DNA of 64,000 bases from Mycobacterium sp. 852002-51961_SCH5331710. GTDB lineage: Bacteria; Actinomycetota; Actinomycetes; Mycobacteriales; Mycobacteriaceae. The notes under the pieces were generated by a model, which saw only the letters and a program-made list of their open reading frames with translations, did not search any database and had not been told where the DNA came from. Numbering within the stretch: position 1 is the first letter of the stretch; the number at the start of each line of letters is the position of its first letter. Positions 9,147-19,086 of this stretch are shown one piece after another. The stretch covers positions 17,276-81,275 of the forward strand of contig NZ_LZSQ01000075.1 in the NCBI RefSeq assembly GCF_001665535.1. The letters run 5' to 3'. The translations under genes were made by a program, and so were the position numbers.

Positions 9147-10169
9147 CTATTCGCGCCCCGCCGACACCCAGCTCATGTCCTCGAACCGGTCGCCGCTGAC
9201 GGCCGCCCCGGCGGTGGCGAGGGCTTCGCGCTGCTCGGGGGTCAACGTCACCGCCAGCGACCCGAGGTTCTCCTCGACCCGCGACGCCCGTCGGGTGCCG
9301 GGAATCGGCACCGACGCCACACCGAGTTCGTCGGCACGGTGACGCAGCCACGCCAGCGCCACCTGGGCGGGCGTCGCCTGCTGCTGCTCAGCGATCGCGG
9401 CGACGACGTCGACGACCGCGAGGTTGGCGTCGAGCGCGTCGTCGCGGAAGCGTGGCATGTTGCGCCGGAAGTCGTTGGACGACGACAGATCCGCCGGCGA
9501 CCGGACCGCGCCGGCGAGGAAGCCGCGGCCCAGCGGCGAGTACGGCACGAAGCCGACGCCGAGTTCGGCGGCCGCGGGGACGACGTTGCGTTCGACGTCG
9601 CGGCTCCAGATCGACCACTCGCTCTGCACGGCGGCGATCGGGTGCACTGCGACGGCGGCGCGCAGCTCGTCGGCGGTGACCTCGGAGAGCCCGAGGTGAC
9701 GAACCTTGCCCGCGGCGACGAGTTCGGCCATCGCGCCGACGGTCTCCTCGATGGGCACGGAGGTGTCGCGGCGGTGCATGTAGTACAGGTCGACCACGTC
9801 GGTCTGCAGGCGTTGCAGGCTCTCGTCGATGCACTGCCGGACGTAGGCGGCGTCGCCGCGCATGTTCGGACGGCCCGCGGCGCGGTCGGCCGGGTTGCCG
9901 GTGATGCCGAACTTCGTCGCGAGCGTGACCTCGTCGCGCCGGTCGGCCAGCAAGCGCGCGATGAGCCGCTCGTTGTTGCCGTTGCCGTAGATGTTGGCGG
10001 TGTCGATGAACGTCACCCCGAGGTCGAGGCAGCGGTGCAGCGTGGCAAGCGACTCGCCGTCGTCGACGTCGCCGTATACCGGGGTCAGGGCCATGGCCCC
10101 GAATCCGATGGCGCTGGCAGTTAACTTGTCGCCCAGCTCGACGGTGGGCACTGAGTGCGCGTTGTCCAT
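9147..10169 (-). CDS. Aldo/keto reductase
   Basis: A 340-residue NADPH-dependent aldo/keto reductase of the AKR11/13 type. It has [12 protein letters not shown] near the N-terminus, [21 protein letters not shown] with the catalytic Asp and Tyr, [13 protein letters not shown] (catalytic His region), and the C-terminal cofactor block [20 protein letters not shown] chose the ATG at 10169 because a GGGAG ribosome site lies just upstream; an in-frame TTG lies four codons earlier. The substrate is unknown. Confidence 0.9.
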   Translation of the reverse strand: MDNAHSVPTVELGDKLTASAIGFGAMALTPVYGDVDDGESLATLHRCLDLGVTFIDTANIYGNGNNERLIARLLADRRDEVTLATKFGITGNPADRAAGRPNMRGDAAYVRQCIDESLQRLQTDVVDLYYMHRRDTSVPIEETVGAMAELVAAGKVRHLGLSEVTADELRAAVAVHPIAAVQSEWSIWSRDVERNVVPAAAELGVGFVPYSPLGRGFLAGAVRSPADLSSSNDFRRNMPRFRDDALDANLAVVDVVAAIAEQQQATPAQVALAWLRHRADELGVASVPIPGTRRASRVEENLGSLAVTLTPEQREALATAGAAVSGDRFEDMSWVSAGRE

Positions 10170-10285
10170 GGCGTCTCCCAACCCGTCGCACGCCGGCGGT
10201 ATTCCGCTTCCGGGTTACCGGGCGCTTCGCTGAGTGTGACCCGGTTGCAACCTCGCAAACCCTTCCGCGCCGCCTCCGTCCGACC

Positions 10286-10291
10286 TAGCCT
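10286..10291 (+). promoter_or_regulatory. Predicted -10 hexamer of the CBS gene
   Basis: TAGCCT fits the mycobacterial TANNNT -10 and lies about 34 bp before the ATG at 10320. A good ribosome site, GGAGG, precedes that ATG. The call is inferred from consensus only. Confidence 0.35.
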
Positions 10292-10319
10292 GTGAGGAAC
10301 ATCACGAGCGGAGGCGAAG

Positions 10320-10748
10320 ATGCGGATCGCGGACGTGTTGCGGAACAAGGGCGCCGCGGTGGCCACGATTACCCCCGAGACCTCGGTGTCCGGACTGCTC
10401 ACCGAGCTGGCCGTGCACAACATCGGCGCCATGGTCGTGGTGTCGCCGGACGGTCTGATGGGGATCGTCTCCGAGCGCGACGTCGTGCGTGCGATGCACC
10501 GCCGAGGCGCGGAGCTGCTCACCCAGCCCGTCTCGGAGATCATGACCACGCTGGTGGCGACGTGTGCGCCCGACGACTCCGTCGACAGCCTGAGCGCGCT
10601 CATGACGACGAACCGGGTCCGGCACGTCCCGGTGATGGACAACGGCAGGCTCGTGGGCATCGTGAGCATCGGCGACGTCGTCAAGACGCGGATGGAAGAG
10701 CTCGAGGCACAGCAGGAGCAGCTGCAGGCATACATCACCCGTGGCTGA
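10320..10748 (+). CDS. Tandem CBS-domain protein (Rv2406c-like)
   Basis: A 142-residue protein made almost entirely of two CBS motifs (a Bateman module): ITPETSVSGLLTELAVHNIGAMVVV with GIVSERDVVRAM, then MTTLVATCAPDDSVDSLSALMTTNRVRHVPVMD with GIVSIGDVVK. Such modules bind adenosine nucleotides and act as small sensor or regulator proteins. It is preceded by GGAGG at an ideal distance. The following GNAT gene overlaps its 3' end by 8 bp, so the two are probably co-transcribed. Confidence 0.9.
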   Translation: MRIADVLRNKGAAVATITPETSVSGLLTELAVHNIGAMVVVSPDGLMGIVSERDVVRAMHRRGAELLTQPVSEIMTTLVATCAPDDSVDSLSALMTTNRVRHVPVMDNGRLVGIVSIGDVVKTRMEELEAQQEQLQAYITRG

Positions 10749-11346
10749 CGTCGAGGTCGCGCCGGCGTCGCGGCGGCAGGTGCGCGAGATGTCCCGGGTG
10801 CTGGCGCGCGCGTTCTACGACGACCCGGTGATGACGTGGATGCTGCCCGACGACTCCGCCCGCGAGCGCGGTCTCGGGCGGATGTTCGCGACCATGATCC
10901 GCCACCATTTCCTGCGCACCGAGGGCGTCGAGGTGGCCGGCAGCGGGCCGATCGGCGCGGCCGCGCTGTGGGATCCGCCGGGCGAGTGGCGGCAGACCGG
11001 GCTACAGGAACTGCGGATGATGCCGGCGTTCATGCTGGCGCTGGGGTCGAACGTGCGCCGAGGCCAGCAGGTCGCGGGCCTGATGAAGGAGCACCACCCC
11101 GAGGAGCCGCACTGGTATTTGGGGGTGATCGGCAGCGACCCGACCGTGCGCGGCACGGGATACGGGCAGGCGCTGATGCGCTCGCGGCTGGACCGCTGCG
11201 ACGCCGAGCGCGCACCCGCGTACCTCGAGTCCAGCAATCCGGACAACATCGGCTACTACCAGCGCTTCGGGTTCGACGTCACCGGCGAGATAACGCTGCC
11301 CGACGGCGGGCCCGGCATGTGGCCGATGTGGCGCGAACCGCGCTGA
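10741..11346 (+). CDS. GNAT-family N-acetyltransferase
   Basis: A 201-residue acyl-CoA-dependent acetyltransferase. The GNAT core is clear: [32 protein letters not shown] (the acetyl-CoA pyrophosphate loop with the R/Q-x-x-G-x-G pattern) and [24 protein letters not shown] near the C-terminus. An internal region with [12 protein letters not shown] resembles mycobacterial GNATs of unknown substrate. The GTG start lies inside the 3' end of the CBS gene. Confidence 0.85.
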   Translation: MADVEVAPASRRQVREMSRVLARAFYDDPVMTWMLPDDSARERGLGRMFATMIRHHFLRTEGVEVAGSGPIGAAALWDPPGEWRQTGLQELRMMPAFMLALGSNVRRGQQVAGLMKEHHPEEPHWYLGVIGSDPTVRGTGYGQALMRSRLDRCDAERAPAYLESSNPDNIGYYQRFGFDVTGEITLPDGGPGMWPMWREPR

Positions 11347-11416
11347 CGCCGTTTGTGAATGTGGCGACGCTCAGAGCGCCGGAACCGTCGCCGGTTTCAC
11401 AGACGGGCGGCGGGGG

Positions 11417-12016
11417 TCAGCTCCAGGAGTACTCGGCGCGCAGGCGCGTGGCCACGGCCTCGAACTTCTCGCGGGCGAGGATCGCGCCCTCGCGACGGAT
11501 CCCGTCTTCGGGGACGTCGAGCACCCGGTCCAACCGCACCCAACTGGCGCGGCCCTCGTAGTCCCACGTGCCGCTGCCGATCGACACCCAGTTCGGATCG
11601 TCGCGGTGATGGTCCTGGCTCGAGAGCATCAGCCCGAGCAGCGTCGAGCGGTCGCGGCCGACCACCAGAACCGGCCGGTCCTTGCCCTGCGTCGGGTCGT
11701 CCTCGTAGACCACCCACGTCCACACGATCTCGCCCGGATCGGCGCGGCCGTCGAGGTCGGGGGCGTAGACGATCTTGCGGGCCCGATGGGCGGTCGGCAC
11801 GAAGTGACGGCTCACCGGCCTGCCCGCGGTGATCGCCGGCGGCGCCTCCTTCGGGGTGCCGGCGATCGTGTCCAGGCCGATCCGGATGCCCTGCTGGATA
11901 CCGCGCTGCACGGTCTCGGACTGACCGATCTGGCGGATGAGCTTCGGCGCCTCGTTGAACACCAAGTTCTCCGCGAACCTCTGGAAGGTCTGCAGCGGTC
12001 TCCAGGGCGCAGGCAT
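11417..12016 (-). CDS. PemK/MazF-like domain protein (Rv2405-like)
   Basis: A 199-residue protein whose C-terminal half has the PemK/MazF-like fold pattern: [28 protein letters not shown], then [26 protein letters not shown]. The N-terminal ~80 residues are an extra basic or helical extension not found in simple MazF toxins. No antitoxin gene is adjacent, and the gene is conserved at this position beside lepA, so it is probably a housekeeping PemK-domain protein rather than a toxin module. I chose the ATG at 12016 because TATGCT ends exactly 7 nt upstream, giving a classic leaderless start; upstream Met codons at 12028 and 12043 are alternatives. Confidence 0.8.
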   Translation of the reverse strand: MPAPWRPLQTFQRFAENLVFNEAPKLIRQIGQSETVQRGIQQGIRIGLDTIAGTPKEAPPAITAGRPVSRHFVPTAHRARKIVYAPDLDGRADPGEIVWTWVVYEDDPTQGKDRPVLVVGRDRSTLLGLMLSSQDHHRDDPNWVSIGSGTWDYEGRASWVRLDRVLDVPEDGIRREGAILAREKFEAVATRLRAEYSWS

Positions 12017-12023
12017 ATTTCCG

Positions 12024-12029
12024 AGCATA
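12024..12029 (-). promoter_or_regulatory. Leaderless -10 (TATGCT) for the PemK-domain gene
   Basis: Reading the minus strand, TATGCT is followed by 7 nt and then the ATG at 12016, the spacing seen for leaderless mycobacterial transcripts. It lies in the divergent region shared with lepA. Confidence 0.5.
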
Positions 12030-12082
12030 AGCGAGGCCCACACCGCGCGATTGTGTGCTCAGGCCATGGCCTGGATACGCTG

Positions 12083-13960
12083 GTGGCACCCGAAGTCCGC
12101 GTTCACCAGGAGATTCCCATCAGCAGTTTCGCCGATCAGACCTTCACGGCGCCGGCGCAGATCCGGAACTTCTGCATCATCGCCCATATCGATCACGGCA
12201 AGTCGACGTTGGCCGACCGGATGCTGCAACTCACCGGCGTCGTCGCCGACCGCGACATGCGCGCGCAGTACCTCGACCGCATGGACATCGAGCGCGAGCG
12301 CGGCATCACGATCAAGGCGCAGAACGTCCGTCTGCCATGGAAAGTCGACGGCGACGACTACGTGCTGCACCTGATCGACACCCCCGGCCACGTCGACTTC
12401 ACCTACGAGGTGTCGCGCGCGCTGGAGGCGTGCGAAGGGGCGGTGCTGCTCGTCGACGCCGCCCAGGGGATCGAGGCGCAAACGCTGGCGAACCTGTATC
12501 TGGCGCTCGACCGCGACCTGCACATCATCCCGGTGCTCAACAAGATCGACCTGCCCGCGGCCGACCCGGACCGCTACGCCGCCGAACTCGCCCACATCAT
12601 CGGCTGCGAACCCGAAGACGTCCTGCGGGTGTCCGGGAAGACGGGTGCGGGCGTGGCCGACCTGCTCGACCACGTCGTGCGCGAGGTGCCGCCACCCGTC
12701 GGCGACGCCGACACGCCGGCACGGGCGATGATCTTCGACTCCGTCTACGACACCTACCGCGGCGTGGTCACCTATGTCCGCGTCGTCGACGGCAAGATCA
12801 TCCCGCGCGAGCGCATCAAGATGATGTCCACCGGCGCCACCCACGAACTGCTCGAGGTCGGCATCGTCTCGCCCGAACCCAAGGCGTCCGCTGGACTCGG
12901 GGTGGGCGAGGTGGGCTACCTCATCACCGGCGTGAAGGACGTGCGCCAGTCCAAGGTCGGTGACACGGTGACGACGGCGCGCAACGGTGCGACCGAACCG
13001 CTCACCGGATACCGCGAACCGCGGCCGATGGTCTACTCGGGGCTGTATCCCGTTGACGGATCGGACTATCCGGACCTGCGCGACGCGCTCGACAAACTGC
13101 AACTCAACGATGCGGCGTTGACGTACGAGCCGGAGACCTCCGTGGCGCTCGGATTCGGTTTCCGCAGCGGCTTTCTGGGCCTGCTGCACATGGAGATCAC
13201 CCGCGAGCGGCTCGAGCGCGAGTTCAATCTCGACCTGATCTCCACCTCGCCCAACGTCGTCTATCGCGTTGTGCAGGAAGATGGTTCGGAGATCACGGTG
13301 ACCAACCCGTCGGACTGGCCGGACGGCAAGATCCGCACGGTCTACGAGCCGGTGGTCAAGACCACGATCATCGCGCCCAGCGAGTTCATCGGCACCATCA
13401 TGGAGCTCTGCCAGTCGCGGCGCGGCGAACTCGGCGGCATGGACTACCTCTCACCGGAGCGGGTGGAACTGCGCTACACGATGCCGCTGGGCGAGATCAT
13501 CTTCGACTTCTTCGACGCGCTGAAGTCGCGCACCCGCGGATACGCCAGCCTGGACTACGAGGAGGCCGGCGAGCAGGAGGCCGACCTGGTCAAGGTCGAC
13601 ATCCTGCTGCAGGGCGAGCCGGTCGACGCTTTCAGCGCGATCGTGCACAAGGAGTCGGCGTACGCCTACGGCAACAAGATGACCACCAAGCTCAAGGAGC
13701 TGATTCCGCGTCAGCAGTTCGAGGTTCCGGTGCAGGCGGCCATCGGTTCGAAGATCATCGCTCGCGAAAACATCCGCGCGATCCGCAAAGACGTGCTATC
13801 GAAGTGCTATGGCGGGGACATCACCCGCAAGCGCAAGCTGCTCGAGAAGCAGAAGGAAGGCAAGAAGCGGATGAAGACCATCGGTCGGGTCGAGGTGCCC
13901 CAGGAGGCGTTCGTCGCCGCCCTGTCCACCGACTCGTCGGCCGACAAGGCCAAGAAGTAG
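12083..13960 (+). CDS. lepA: Elongation factor 4 (LepA)
   Basis: A translational GTPase of about 625 residues. The G1 motif is AHIDHGKST, followed by [13 protein letters not shown] (switch I), DTPGHVDF (G3), NKIDLPAAD (G4) and SGKTGAGV (G5). Next come EF domains II-III and the LepA-specific C-terminal domain ending in [17 protein letters not shown]4 back-translocates stalled ribosomes. The start is uncertain: GTG at 12083 gives an N-terminus ([19 protein letters not shown]) resembling mycobacterial LepA, but no ribosome site precedes it. The frame is open further upstream and this was not used. It is divergent from the PemK-domain gene. Confidence 0.95.
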   Translation: MAPEVRVHQEIPISSFADQTFTAPAQIRNFCIIAHIDHGKSTLADRMLQLTGVVADRDMRAQYLDRMDIERERGITIKAQNVRLPWKVDGDDYVLHLIDTPGHVDFTYEVSRALEACEGAVLLVDAAQGIEAQTLANLYLALDRDLHIIPVLNKIDLPAADPDRYAAELAHIIGCEPEDVLRVSGKTGAGVADLLDHVVREVPPPVGDADTPARAMIFDSVYDTYRGVVTYVRVVDGKIIPRERIKMMSTGATHELLEVGIVSPEPKASAGLGVGEVGYLITGVKDVRQSKVGDTVTTARNGATEPLTGYREPRPMVYSGLYPVDGSDYPDLRDALDKLQLNDAALTYEPETSVALGFGFRSGFLGLLHMEITRERLEREFNLDLISTSPNVVYRVVQEDGSEITVTNPSDWPDGKIRTVYEPVVKTTIIAPSEFIGTIMELCQSRRGELGGMDYLSPERVELRYTMPLGEIIFDFFDALKSRTRGYASLDYEEAGEQEADLVKVDILLQGEPVDAFSAIVHKESAYAYGNKMTTKLKELIPRQQFEVPVQAAIGSKIIARENIRAIRKDVLSKCYGGDITRKRKLLEKQKEGKKRMKTIGRVEVPQEAFVAALSTDSSADKAKK

Positions 13961-13966
13961 GTCGCC

Positions 13967-14686
13967 GTGCGCACGGCGGCGATGACGGCGGCGGCGTTGG
14001 GCGCGTGTGCGATCGTCGCCGGCTGTTCCGCACCCGCAGGCCAGGCGCCGTCCCCGCAGGTGGCGCCGGCCGTCAAACTCTCGCCGAACCCGGCGCTGGA
14101 CCGGGCGCTGCCGACCGCCGAGGAGCTGAGCATCATGCTCGGCGGCGACGGCTTCATGGGCCAGGTCGTCCAGGGCGGCGCGGAGATGCTGCTGCAGGGT
14201 GTCGGCGAGGCCGAGGCCACGCCGCTGGACTGCGTGAGCACCGGATACCGGCTGGAGAAGGTGGTGTACCAGGCCAGCCCGGTGCGGTCGGTGGCCAGCC
14301 AGTCGTGGGCCGGCGGTGACGCCAACGGCCCCACCGCCACCGGGTTCTTCGGCGTGGTCGAGTTCGTCGACGCCGACGCCGCGCGGGAGTTCTTCGCCGC
14401 CTCTGCCGACAAATGGCACCGGTGCAACGGCCAGACGCTGGTGTTGAACCGATCCGACCGGGGCGGGCAGGGGTCCAGCCGCATCACCGAGGTCGACGTC
14501 GGCGACGAGATCGTCTCGGCGGTGGTGATGCAGGACGCCGGATCGACGGTCCAGCGGGCGCTCGGCGTGGCCGGGGACTCCGTCGTCGACGTCGAGATCG
14601 CCGACGTCGCGGGGCCCAAGGCGACCGGAGCGCGGGATGCCGCCGCCGTCGCGGACCTGATGCTGGAGAAGATCGGCGGGTCCTGA
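13967..14686 (+). CDS. Sensor-domain lipoprotein (LppR-like)
   Basis: A 239-residue secreted lipoprotein. The signal peptide is MRTAAMTAAALGACAIVAGC, with the lipobox ending at Cys20. The mature part (TAEELSIMLGGDGF, then TPLDCVSTGYRLEKVVYQ, FVDADAAREFFAASADKWHRCNG) resembles the PknH-like extracellular sensor domain family, with paired Cys residues likely disulfide-bonded. It lies 6 bp after lepA, as lppR does in M. tuberculosis. It is followed by a second, divergent copy of the same family. The ligand is unknown. Confidence 0.82.
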   Translation: MRTAAMTAAALGACAIVAGCSAPAGQAPSPQVAPAVKLSPNPALDRALPTAEELSIMLGGDGFMGQVVQGGAEMLLQGVGEAEATPLDCVSTGYRLEKVVYQASPVRSVASQSWAGGDANGPTATGFFGVVEFVDADAAREFFAASADKWHRCNGQTLVLNRSDRGGQGSSRITEVDVGDEIVSAVVMQDAGSTVQRALGVAGDSVVDVEIADVAGPKATGARDAAAVADLMLEKIGGS

Positions 14687-14748
14687 ACCGCGCGGACGAA
14701 ATTGTCGCCCACGCCGCGAATTTGCCAGAAGTCGGTCACAATAACGCG

Positions 14749-15456
14749 GTGACTCCATTCCGCACGGCGTCGCGGTTGTGCGCCGCGGGTGCGCTCCTGG
14801 CCGTGTCGGTTGTGCTGGCGGGCTGCGTGAGCACCGTTGCGGGGACGGCGTTGCGCGCCCAGACGGGGCCTGTCGATGTTCCGGAGCTGACCGCCGACAA
14901 GCTCGACGACGTGTTGCTGACCATCGGCGAACTCAACGGCATCATGGGCTCGTCGACGATGAAGGTCACCAGCGAGCTCGAGGAAATGACCGATCATTCC
15001 GATGACGTGTCCGACCGCGACTGTCTGGGGGCGATGTACGGCGCCGAGGAGCCGGTGTACGCGGGCAGCGGGTGGACCGACGTGCGCGACCAGGTGGCGC
15101 GCGAACCCGACGACGACAACGACCACTGGGTCGAGCAGACCGCGGTGCTGTACCCGTCCGCCGACGAGGCGCAGCGGTTCTTCGACGATGCCAAGGCCGC
15201 GTGGGAGGCCTGCGCGGATTCGACTGTGGCCGTAGGTAGTTCAGGGGACTCGTACATGTGGGACCTCGATGAAGTCCACACCGAAGGCATGCTGATCACT
15301 CAGGTCACGACGCAACAGGACGCCGACGGCTGGGCGTGCCAGCACGCTCTGTCGACGGCGTCGAACCTGACCGTCGAGGCGTGGGCGTGCAGTTATTCGA
15401 TCGGTGACGAGGCGGCCACCATCGCGCTGGACATGCTGGCCAACGCGGCGAAGTAG
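14749..15456 (+). CDS. Second sensor-domain lipoprotein (PknH-like fold)
   Basis: A 235-residue lipoprotein starting at GTG. Its signal peptide ends VSVVLAGC (lipobox). The mature part has ELTADKLDDVLLTIGELNGIMG, then DRDCLGAMYGAEEPVY, YPSADEAQRFFDDAKAAWEACAD and a C-terminal WACSYSIGDEAATIAL, the paired-Cys PknH-type extracellular sensor pattern. It probably arose by duplication with the upstream lipoprotein, although identity is low. Transcription appears to end at the large inverted repeat just downstream. Confidence 0.8.
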   Translation: MTPFRTASRLCAAGALLAVSVVLAGCVSTVAGTALRAQTGPVDVPELTADKLDDVLLTIGELNGIMGSSTMKVTSELEEMTDHSDDVSDRDCLGAMYGAEEPVYAGSGWTDVRDQVAREPDDDNDHWVEQTAVLYPSADEAQRFFDDAKAAWEACADSTVAVGSSGDSYMWDLDEVHTEGMLITQVTTQQDADGWACQHALSTASNLTVEAWACSYSIGDEAATIALDMLANAAK

Positions 15457-15473
15457 GCGCCAGCCTCCCTTCG

Positions 15474-15533
15474 GCGAGCAGACGCAAACCTGCCCAAAAT
15501 TCGCGCAAAAGAGGCAGTTTCGCGTCTGCTCGC
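15474..15533. terminator. Large inverted repeat between convergent genes
   Basis: Arms 15474-15494 and 15513-15533 pair over 21 bp with two mismatches, around an 18-nt AT-richer loop. The arms carry the GAGCAGACGC / GCGTCTGCTC motif. It lies between two convergent genes and could terminate both. A related GCGTCTACTCG half occurs near 17620, so this may belong to a dispersed mycobacterial intergenic repeat family. Confidence 0.6.
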
Positions 15534-15546
15534 GGGAAGAGGTGAC

Positions 15547-17583
15547 CTACATCGGGGCGTTGGCGGGAACGAAGACGCCGGAGCTGTCGGCCTCCTCCTC
15601 GGCCCGGATCACGTGTACGACCGCGTTGATCAACGCCAGGTGGGTGAACGCCTGCGGGAAGTTGCCGAGATGCCGGCCGGTGCGCGGCTCGATCTCCTCG
15701 GCGTAGAGGTGCAGCGGGCTGGCGAACGACAGCAGCCGTTCGCACAGGTGCTTGGCGCGGCTGATCTCGCCGATCTCGACCAGCGCGGACACCAGCCAGA
15801 ACGAGCAGATCGTGAAGGTGCCCTCCTCGCCGGCCAATCCGTCGTCGGTCTCCTCGACGCGGTAGCGCAGCACGAGGCCTTCCTCGGTGAGCTCGTCGGC
15901 GATCGCCAGCACCGTCGCGCGCACCCGCGGATCGTCGGGTGGCAGGAACCGGGTCAGCACGGCCAGCAGCAGCGAGGCGTCGAGCGCGTCGTCGCCGTAG
16001 CGCTGCGTCAGCACACCGCGGGAGTCGACGCCGTGCTTGAGCACGTCGGCCTTGATCTCCTCCGCGATCGCGCGCCACTGCTGCGCGTAGGACTTCTCGC
16101 CCTGCAGCTCAGCGAGTTTCGAGCCGCGGTCCAGCGCCACCCAGCACATGATCTTCGAACTCGTGAAGTGCTGCGGCTCGCCGCGCACCTCCCAGATGCC
16201 TCGGTCGGGTTCCTTCCAGTGCTTGATCGCCTCTTCGACCTGCTGCTTGCACACCGGCCACAACGTGTCGGAGATCTGCTCGCGCGACTTGGCGTGCAGG
16301 TACACCGAATCCAGCATGGTGCCCCAGATGTCGTGCTGCATCTGGTTGTACGCGCCGTTGCCGATGCGCACCGGTCGCGCCCCGTCGTAACCGGACAGGT
16401 GGCGCAATTCCTCCTCGACCAGCGTGCGCTCGCCACCGACGGCGTACATCACCTGAAGTGGATGTCGCTCACCGTTGTTCGCGCCGGACACGTCGGCGAT
16501 GAACGCGAAGAAGTCGTCTGCCTCGCGGTCCAACCCCAGTGTGTAGAGGCCCCACAGCGCGAACGTCGAATCGCGCACCCAGGCATAGCGGTAGTCCCAG
16601 TTGCGTTCGCCCTGAGGCGTTTCCGGCAGCGACGTGGTGGGTGCGGCCAGCAGCGCGCCGGTCGGGGAGTACGTCAGCCCCTTCAGCGTCAGCGCACTGC
16701 GCTGCAGGTAGGCACGCCAGGGGTGGTCCGGGAAGTCGCCGACGTTGATCCACTGGCGCCAGGCCTCGCTGGTCTGCCACATCTTGTCGGCGGCCTCGTC
16801 GTAGGTCTGCGGCGCCGGATGCTTCGACCAGGACAGCGCGACGAATGCGTTGTCGCCCTCCTTCATCCGGGTGCGCGCCCGCGCCTCGTGGCCCTCCAGG
16901 CCGAGCCGCAGATTGGTGGTGAGCCGAAGCGTGGGATGCGCGTCGGCGTCGCGGCTGGCCCGCGCGATCGCCTCGCCGTAAGCCTGCGCCGAGTACTCCC
17001 ACGTCGCCGGGATGCGGTGGTAGTCGAACGCCGGCTCGCAGTTCATCACCAACTCGACGGTGCCGCTCACACATCGCACGGTGCGCAGCAGGATGTGCTC
17101 GGCGTCCCAGTCCATCGGCGTGCGGCGGTGGGTACGCGACCGGGTCTCCAGGTCGTGCCAGGGACCCATCACCAACGCCTCGCGCACGATCAGCCAGCCG
17201 GTGTGGGTCTGCCAGGTCGTCTCCAGGATCAGGCTGCCGGGCAGGTAGCGCCGGGCCGAGGGGACCGTCACCCCGTACGGGCCGAGCCGGAAATGGCCGG
17301 CGCCGCGGTCCAGGATGGCTCCGAACACGCTCGGCGAGTCCGGGCGCGGCACGCACAACCACTCGACCGACCCCGCCGAGGAAATCAGGCACGTGTTCTC
17401 GCAGTCGGACAGAAACCCGTAGTCGGCGATCGGCGGAAACGGGTTCCGCAATGCACCGGTGGGCGCGTACGGCGTCGGCGCCGTCACGGTCAACGGGGTG
17501 TTCGACAGGACGGCCTGGGCGGGCTTCGCCCCGTTCTCCGTCTCCGCTGACCCGTCCGACGGCCCGGTTTGTTGCAGAACCAT
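15547..17583 (-). CDS. Glycoside hydrolase family 15 protein, trehalase-like (Rv2402-like)
   Basis: A 678-residue GH15 enzyme. The N-terminal beta-sandwich region includes FPPIADYGFLSDCENTCLISSAGSVEWLCVPRPDSPSVFGAIL, typical of bacterial GH15 trehalases and glucoamylases. The (alpha/alpha)6 catalytic barrel includes GERNWDYRYAWVRDSTFALWGLY near residue 345 and EEGTFTICSFWLVSAL near 610, where the catalytic glutamates are expected. Mycobacterial members cleave trehalose, but this one could act on another alpha-glucoside. It is cytoplasmic, with no signal peptide. It converges with the lipoprotein genes. Confidence 0.9.
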   Translation of the reverse strand: MVLQQTGPSDGSAETENGAKPAQAVLSNTPLTVTAPTPYAPTGALRNPFPPIADYGFLSDCENTCLISSAGSVEWLCVPRPDSPSVFGAILDRGAGHFRLGPYGVTVPSARRYLPGSLILETTWQTHTGWLIVREALVMGPWHDLETRSRTHRRTPMDWDAEHILLRTVRCVSGTVELVMNCEPAFDYHRIPATWEYSAQAYGEAIARASRDADAHPTLRLTTNLRLGLEGHEARARTRMKEGDNAFVALSWSKHPAPQTYDEAADKMWQTSEAWRQWINVGDFPDHPWRAYLQRSALTLKGLTYSPTGALLAAPTTSLPETPQGERNWDYRYAWVRDSTFALWGLYTLGLDREADDFFAFIADVSGANNGERHPLQVMYAVGGERTLVEEELRHLSGYDGARPVRIGNGAYNQMQHDIWGTMLDSVYLHAKSREQISDTLWPVCKQQVEEAIKHWKEPDRGIWEVRGEPQHFTSSKIMCWVALDRGSKLAELQGEKSYAQQWRAIAEEIKADVLKHGVDSRGVLTQRYGDDALDASLLLAVLTRFLPPDDPRVRATVLAIADELTEEGLVLRYRVEETDDGLAGEEGTFTICSFWLVSALVEIGEISRAKHLCERLLSFASPLHLYAEEIEPRTGRHLGNFPQAFTHLALINAVVHVIRAEEEADSSGVFVPANAPM

Positions 17584-17641
17584 GCCGTCATCATCGACTG
17601 CCGACGTGCTTTGCGTCTACTCGTTGGCGCTCGACGCGCCG

Positions 17642-18856
17642 TCAGCGGCGCGCGAAGGCCGGAATGTGTTCCGGTAGGGGACCGATCGCGACGCCGTAGG
17701 CGGCCAGTCGGCGCAGCACCGGCAGCCCGGCCGCGAGGCGCACGAACCGCGGCGCCTCGGCCTGCCCCGTCGAGGCGACCGCGACCGCGATGACGCGGCG
17801 GTGGATCAGCTTCTGCACCGATTGGATCAGCGCCGCGGGCACCCAGCGGCGCGCCTGCACGCGGGCCAGATGCTGACTCGACAGCGTGCCCGACCGCAAC
17901 GGGCCCGCCAGGATGCGTCCCGCGGCGACGGCGTCGGCCACGGCGAGGTTGATCCCGACCCCGCCGACCGGCGACATTGCGTGGGCGGCGTCGCCGATCA
18001 GCAGCAGGCCGTCGCTGTACCAGCGCCGCAGCCGGTTCAGCTGCACGTCGAGCAACTTCACCTCGTCGAACGAGGTCACCGCGCCGATGCGGTCGGCCAG
18101 CCACGGCACCAGCGCCACCACACCGCGGTGCAGCGACTCGATGCCCTGCGCGCGCAACTGCGCATCGCGGCCCTTGGGAATGACGTACGCGCACTGGTAG
18201 TAATCGCCGCGGTCGATGACGATCTGCGCGTGTCCGGCGCCGAGGACCCCGCCGAGCCCGTGCGGGTCGTCGGGCTCGCGTGGCACCCGGAACCACCAGA
18301 CGTCCATGGGCACGCCGAAGTTCTTCGGTTCGAGCCCCATTTCGGTGCGCAGCGTCGACGACCGGCCGTCGCAGGCGACGGTCAGCGTCGCGCGCATCTC
18401 GCGCACCTCACCGTCGGTGCCGCGGTAGCGCACGCCGACCACCTTGCCGCCCTCGCGGATCGGCCCGAGCACCTCGGTGCTGCGCATCAACGTGAACGAC
18501 GGTTCGCGTTCCGCGGCGGTGGCCAGCAGTTCGAGGAAATCCCACTGCGGCACCAGCGCAATGTGCTTGTGCGGACCGGGAATTCGTCGCAGGTCCATCG
18601 CGACCCGCGTGCCCTGCACCGTCATGGCCAGCATGTCGATCTCGCGGTGCGGAATGGCGGCGAACTCGTCGGAGAGTCCCAACTCGTCGAGCAACCGCAG
18701 TGTGCTCGCGTGCACGGTGTCACCGCGGAAATCACGGAGGAAGTCGGCGTGTTTCTCCATCACCGTGACCGCGACCCCAGCTCGGGCGAGCACCAACGCG
18801 AGCATCATTCCCGCAGGACCGCCTCCGGCGACGATGCAGGTGGTGTCGGCGGGCAC
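17642..18856 (-). CDS. FAD-dependent aromatic-ring hydroxylase-type monooxygenase
   Basis: A 404-residue flavoprotein of the PHBH/UbiH group. It has the N-terminal Rossmann motif VAGGGPAGMMLALVLARAGV, a DG-like motif VACDGRSSTLR near residue 160, and the FAD ribityl motif LLLIGDAAHAMSPVGGVGINLAV near 275. It starts with GTG, 32 bp from the divergent small membrane-protein gene. The substrate is not predictable. It sits between the GH15 gene and the sulfate-transport region without obvious functional linkage. Confidence 0.88.
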   Translation of the reverse strand: MPADTTCIVAGGGPAGMMLALVLARAGVAVTVMEKHADFLRDFRGDTVHASTLRLLDELGLSDEFAAIPHREIDMLAMTVQGTRVAMDLRRIPGPHKHIALVPQWDFLELLATAAEREPSFTLMRSTEVLGPIREGGKVVGVRYRGTDGEVREMRATLTVACDGRSSTLRTEMGLEPKNFGVPMDVWWFRVPREPDDPHGLGGVLGAGHAQIVIDRGDYYQCAYVIPKGRDAQLRAQGIESLHRGVVALVPWLADRIGAVTSFDEVKLLDVQLNRLRRWYSDGLLLIGDAAHAMSPVGGVGINLAVADAVAAGRILAGPLRSGTLSSQHLARVQARRWVPAALIQSVQKLIHRRVIAVAVASTGQAEAPRFVRLAAGLPVLRRLAAYGVAIGPLPEHIPAFARR

Positions 18857-18876
18857 GGGCCCATCTTCGCATCGCC

Positions 18877-18882
18877 TAGGCT
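18877..18882 (+). promoter_or_regulatory. Leaderless -10 (TAGGCT) for the small membrane-protein gene
   Basis: TAGGCT lies 6 nt before the GTG at 18889, matching the TANNNT spacing of leaderless mycobacterial genes. Confidence 0.5.
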
Positions 18883-18888
18883 GGCCGC

Positions 18889-19086
18889 GTGGGTGGCTTC
18901 CTGAGTTGGTGGGACGGTGTCGAGCTCTGGCTCACCGGCCTGCCGTTCGTCGCCCAGACCGCGGTGGTGATGCCGGTGGTGCTCGCGCTCGCATACGGCA
19001 TCGCGATGGTGCTCGACGGTGCCCTGGGTAACGGGATCAGGCTGCTCCGCCACGTTCGCCACGACGAACGGGACGCCGACCGATGA
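18889..19086 (+). CDS. Small membrane protein (Rv2401A-like)
   Basis: A 65-residue protein with one long hydrophobic stretch, LPFVAQTAVVMPVVLALAYG (about residues 18-37), a short amphipathic N-terminus (FLSWWDGVELWL) and a charged C-terminus (RHVRHDERDADR). It corresponds by position to the small membrane ORF Rv2401A upstream of subI in M. tuberculosis. It begins with GTG after a leaderless -10, and its stop overlaps the next ATG by ATGA. Function unknown; its place beside the sulfate importer may be coincidental. Confidence 0.75.
   Translation: MGGFLSWWDGVELWLTGLPFVAQTAVVMPVVLALAYGIAMVLDGALGNGIRLLRHVRHDERDADR

Noticed and set aside
11417..12016. Toxin-antitoxin module
   Set aside because: A PemK-like domain is present but there is no adjacent antitoxin gene and the location is conserved, so it is not called a TA system.
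11606..12082. N-terminal extension of lepA
   Set aside because: It lies antisense to the PemK-domain gene and has no LepA similarity; family proteins begin near the GTG at 12083.
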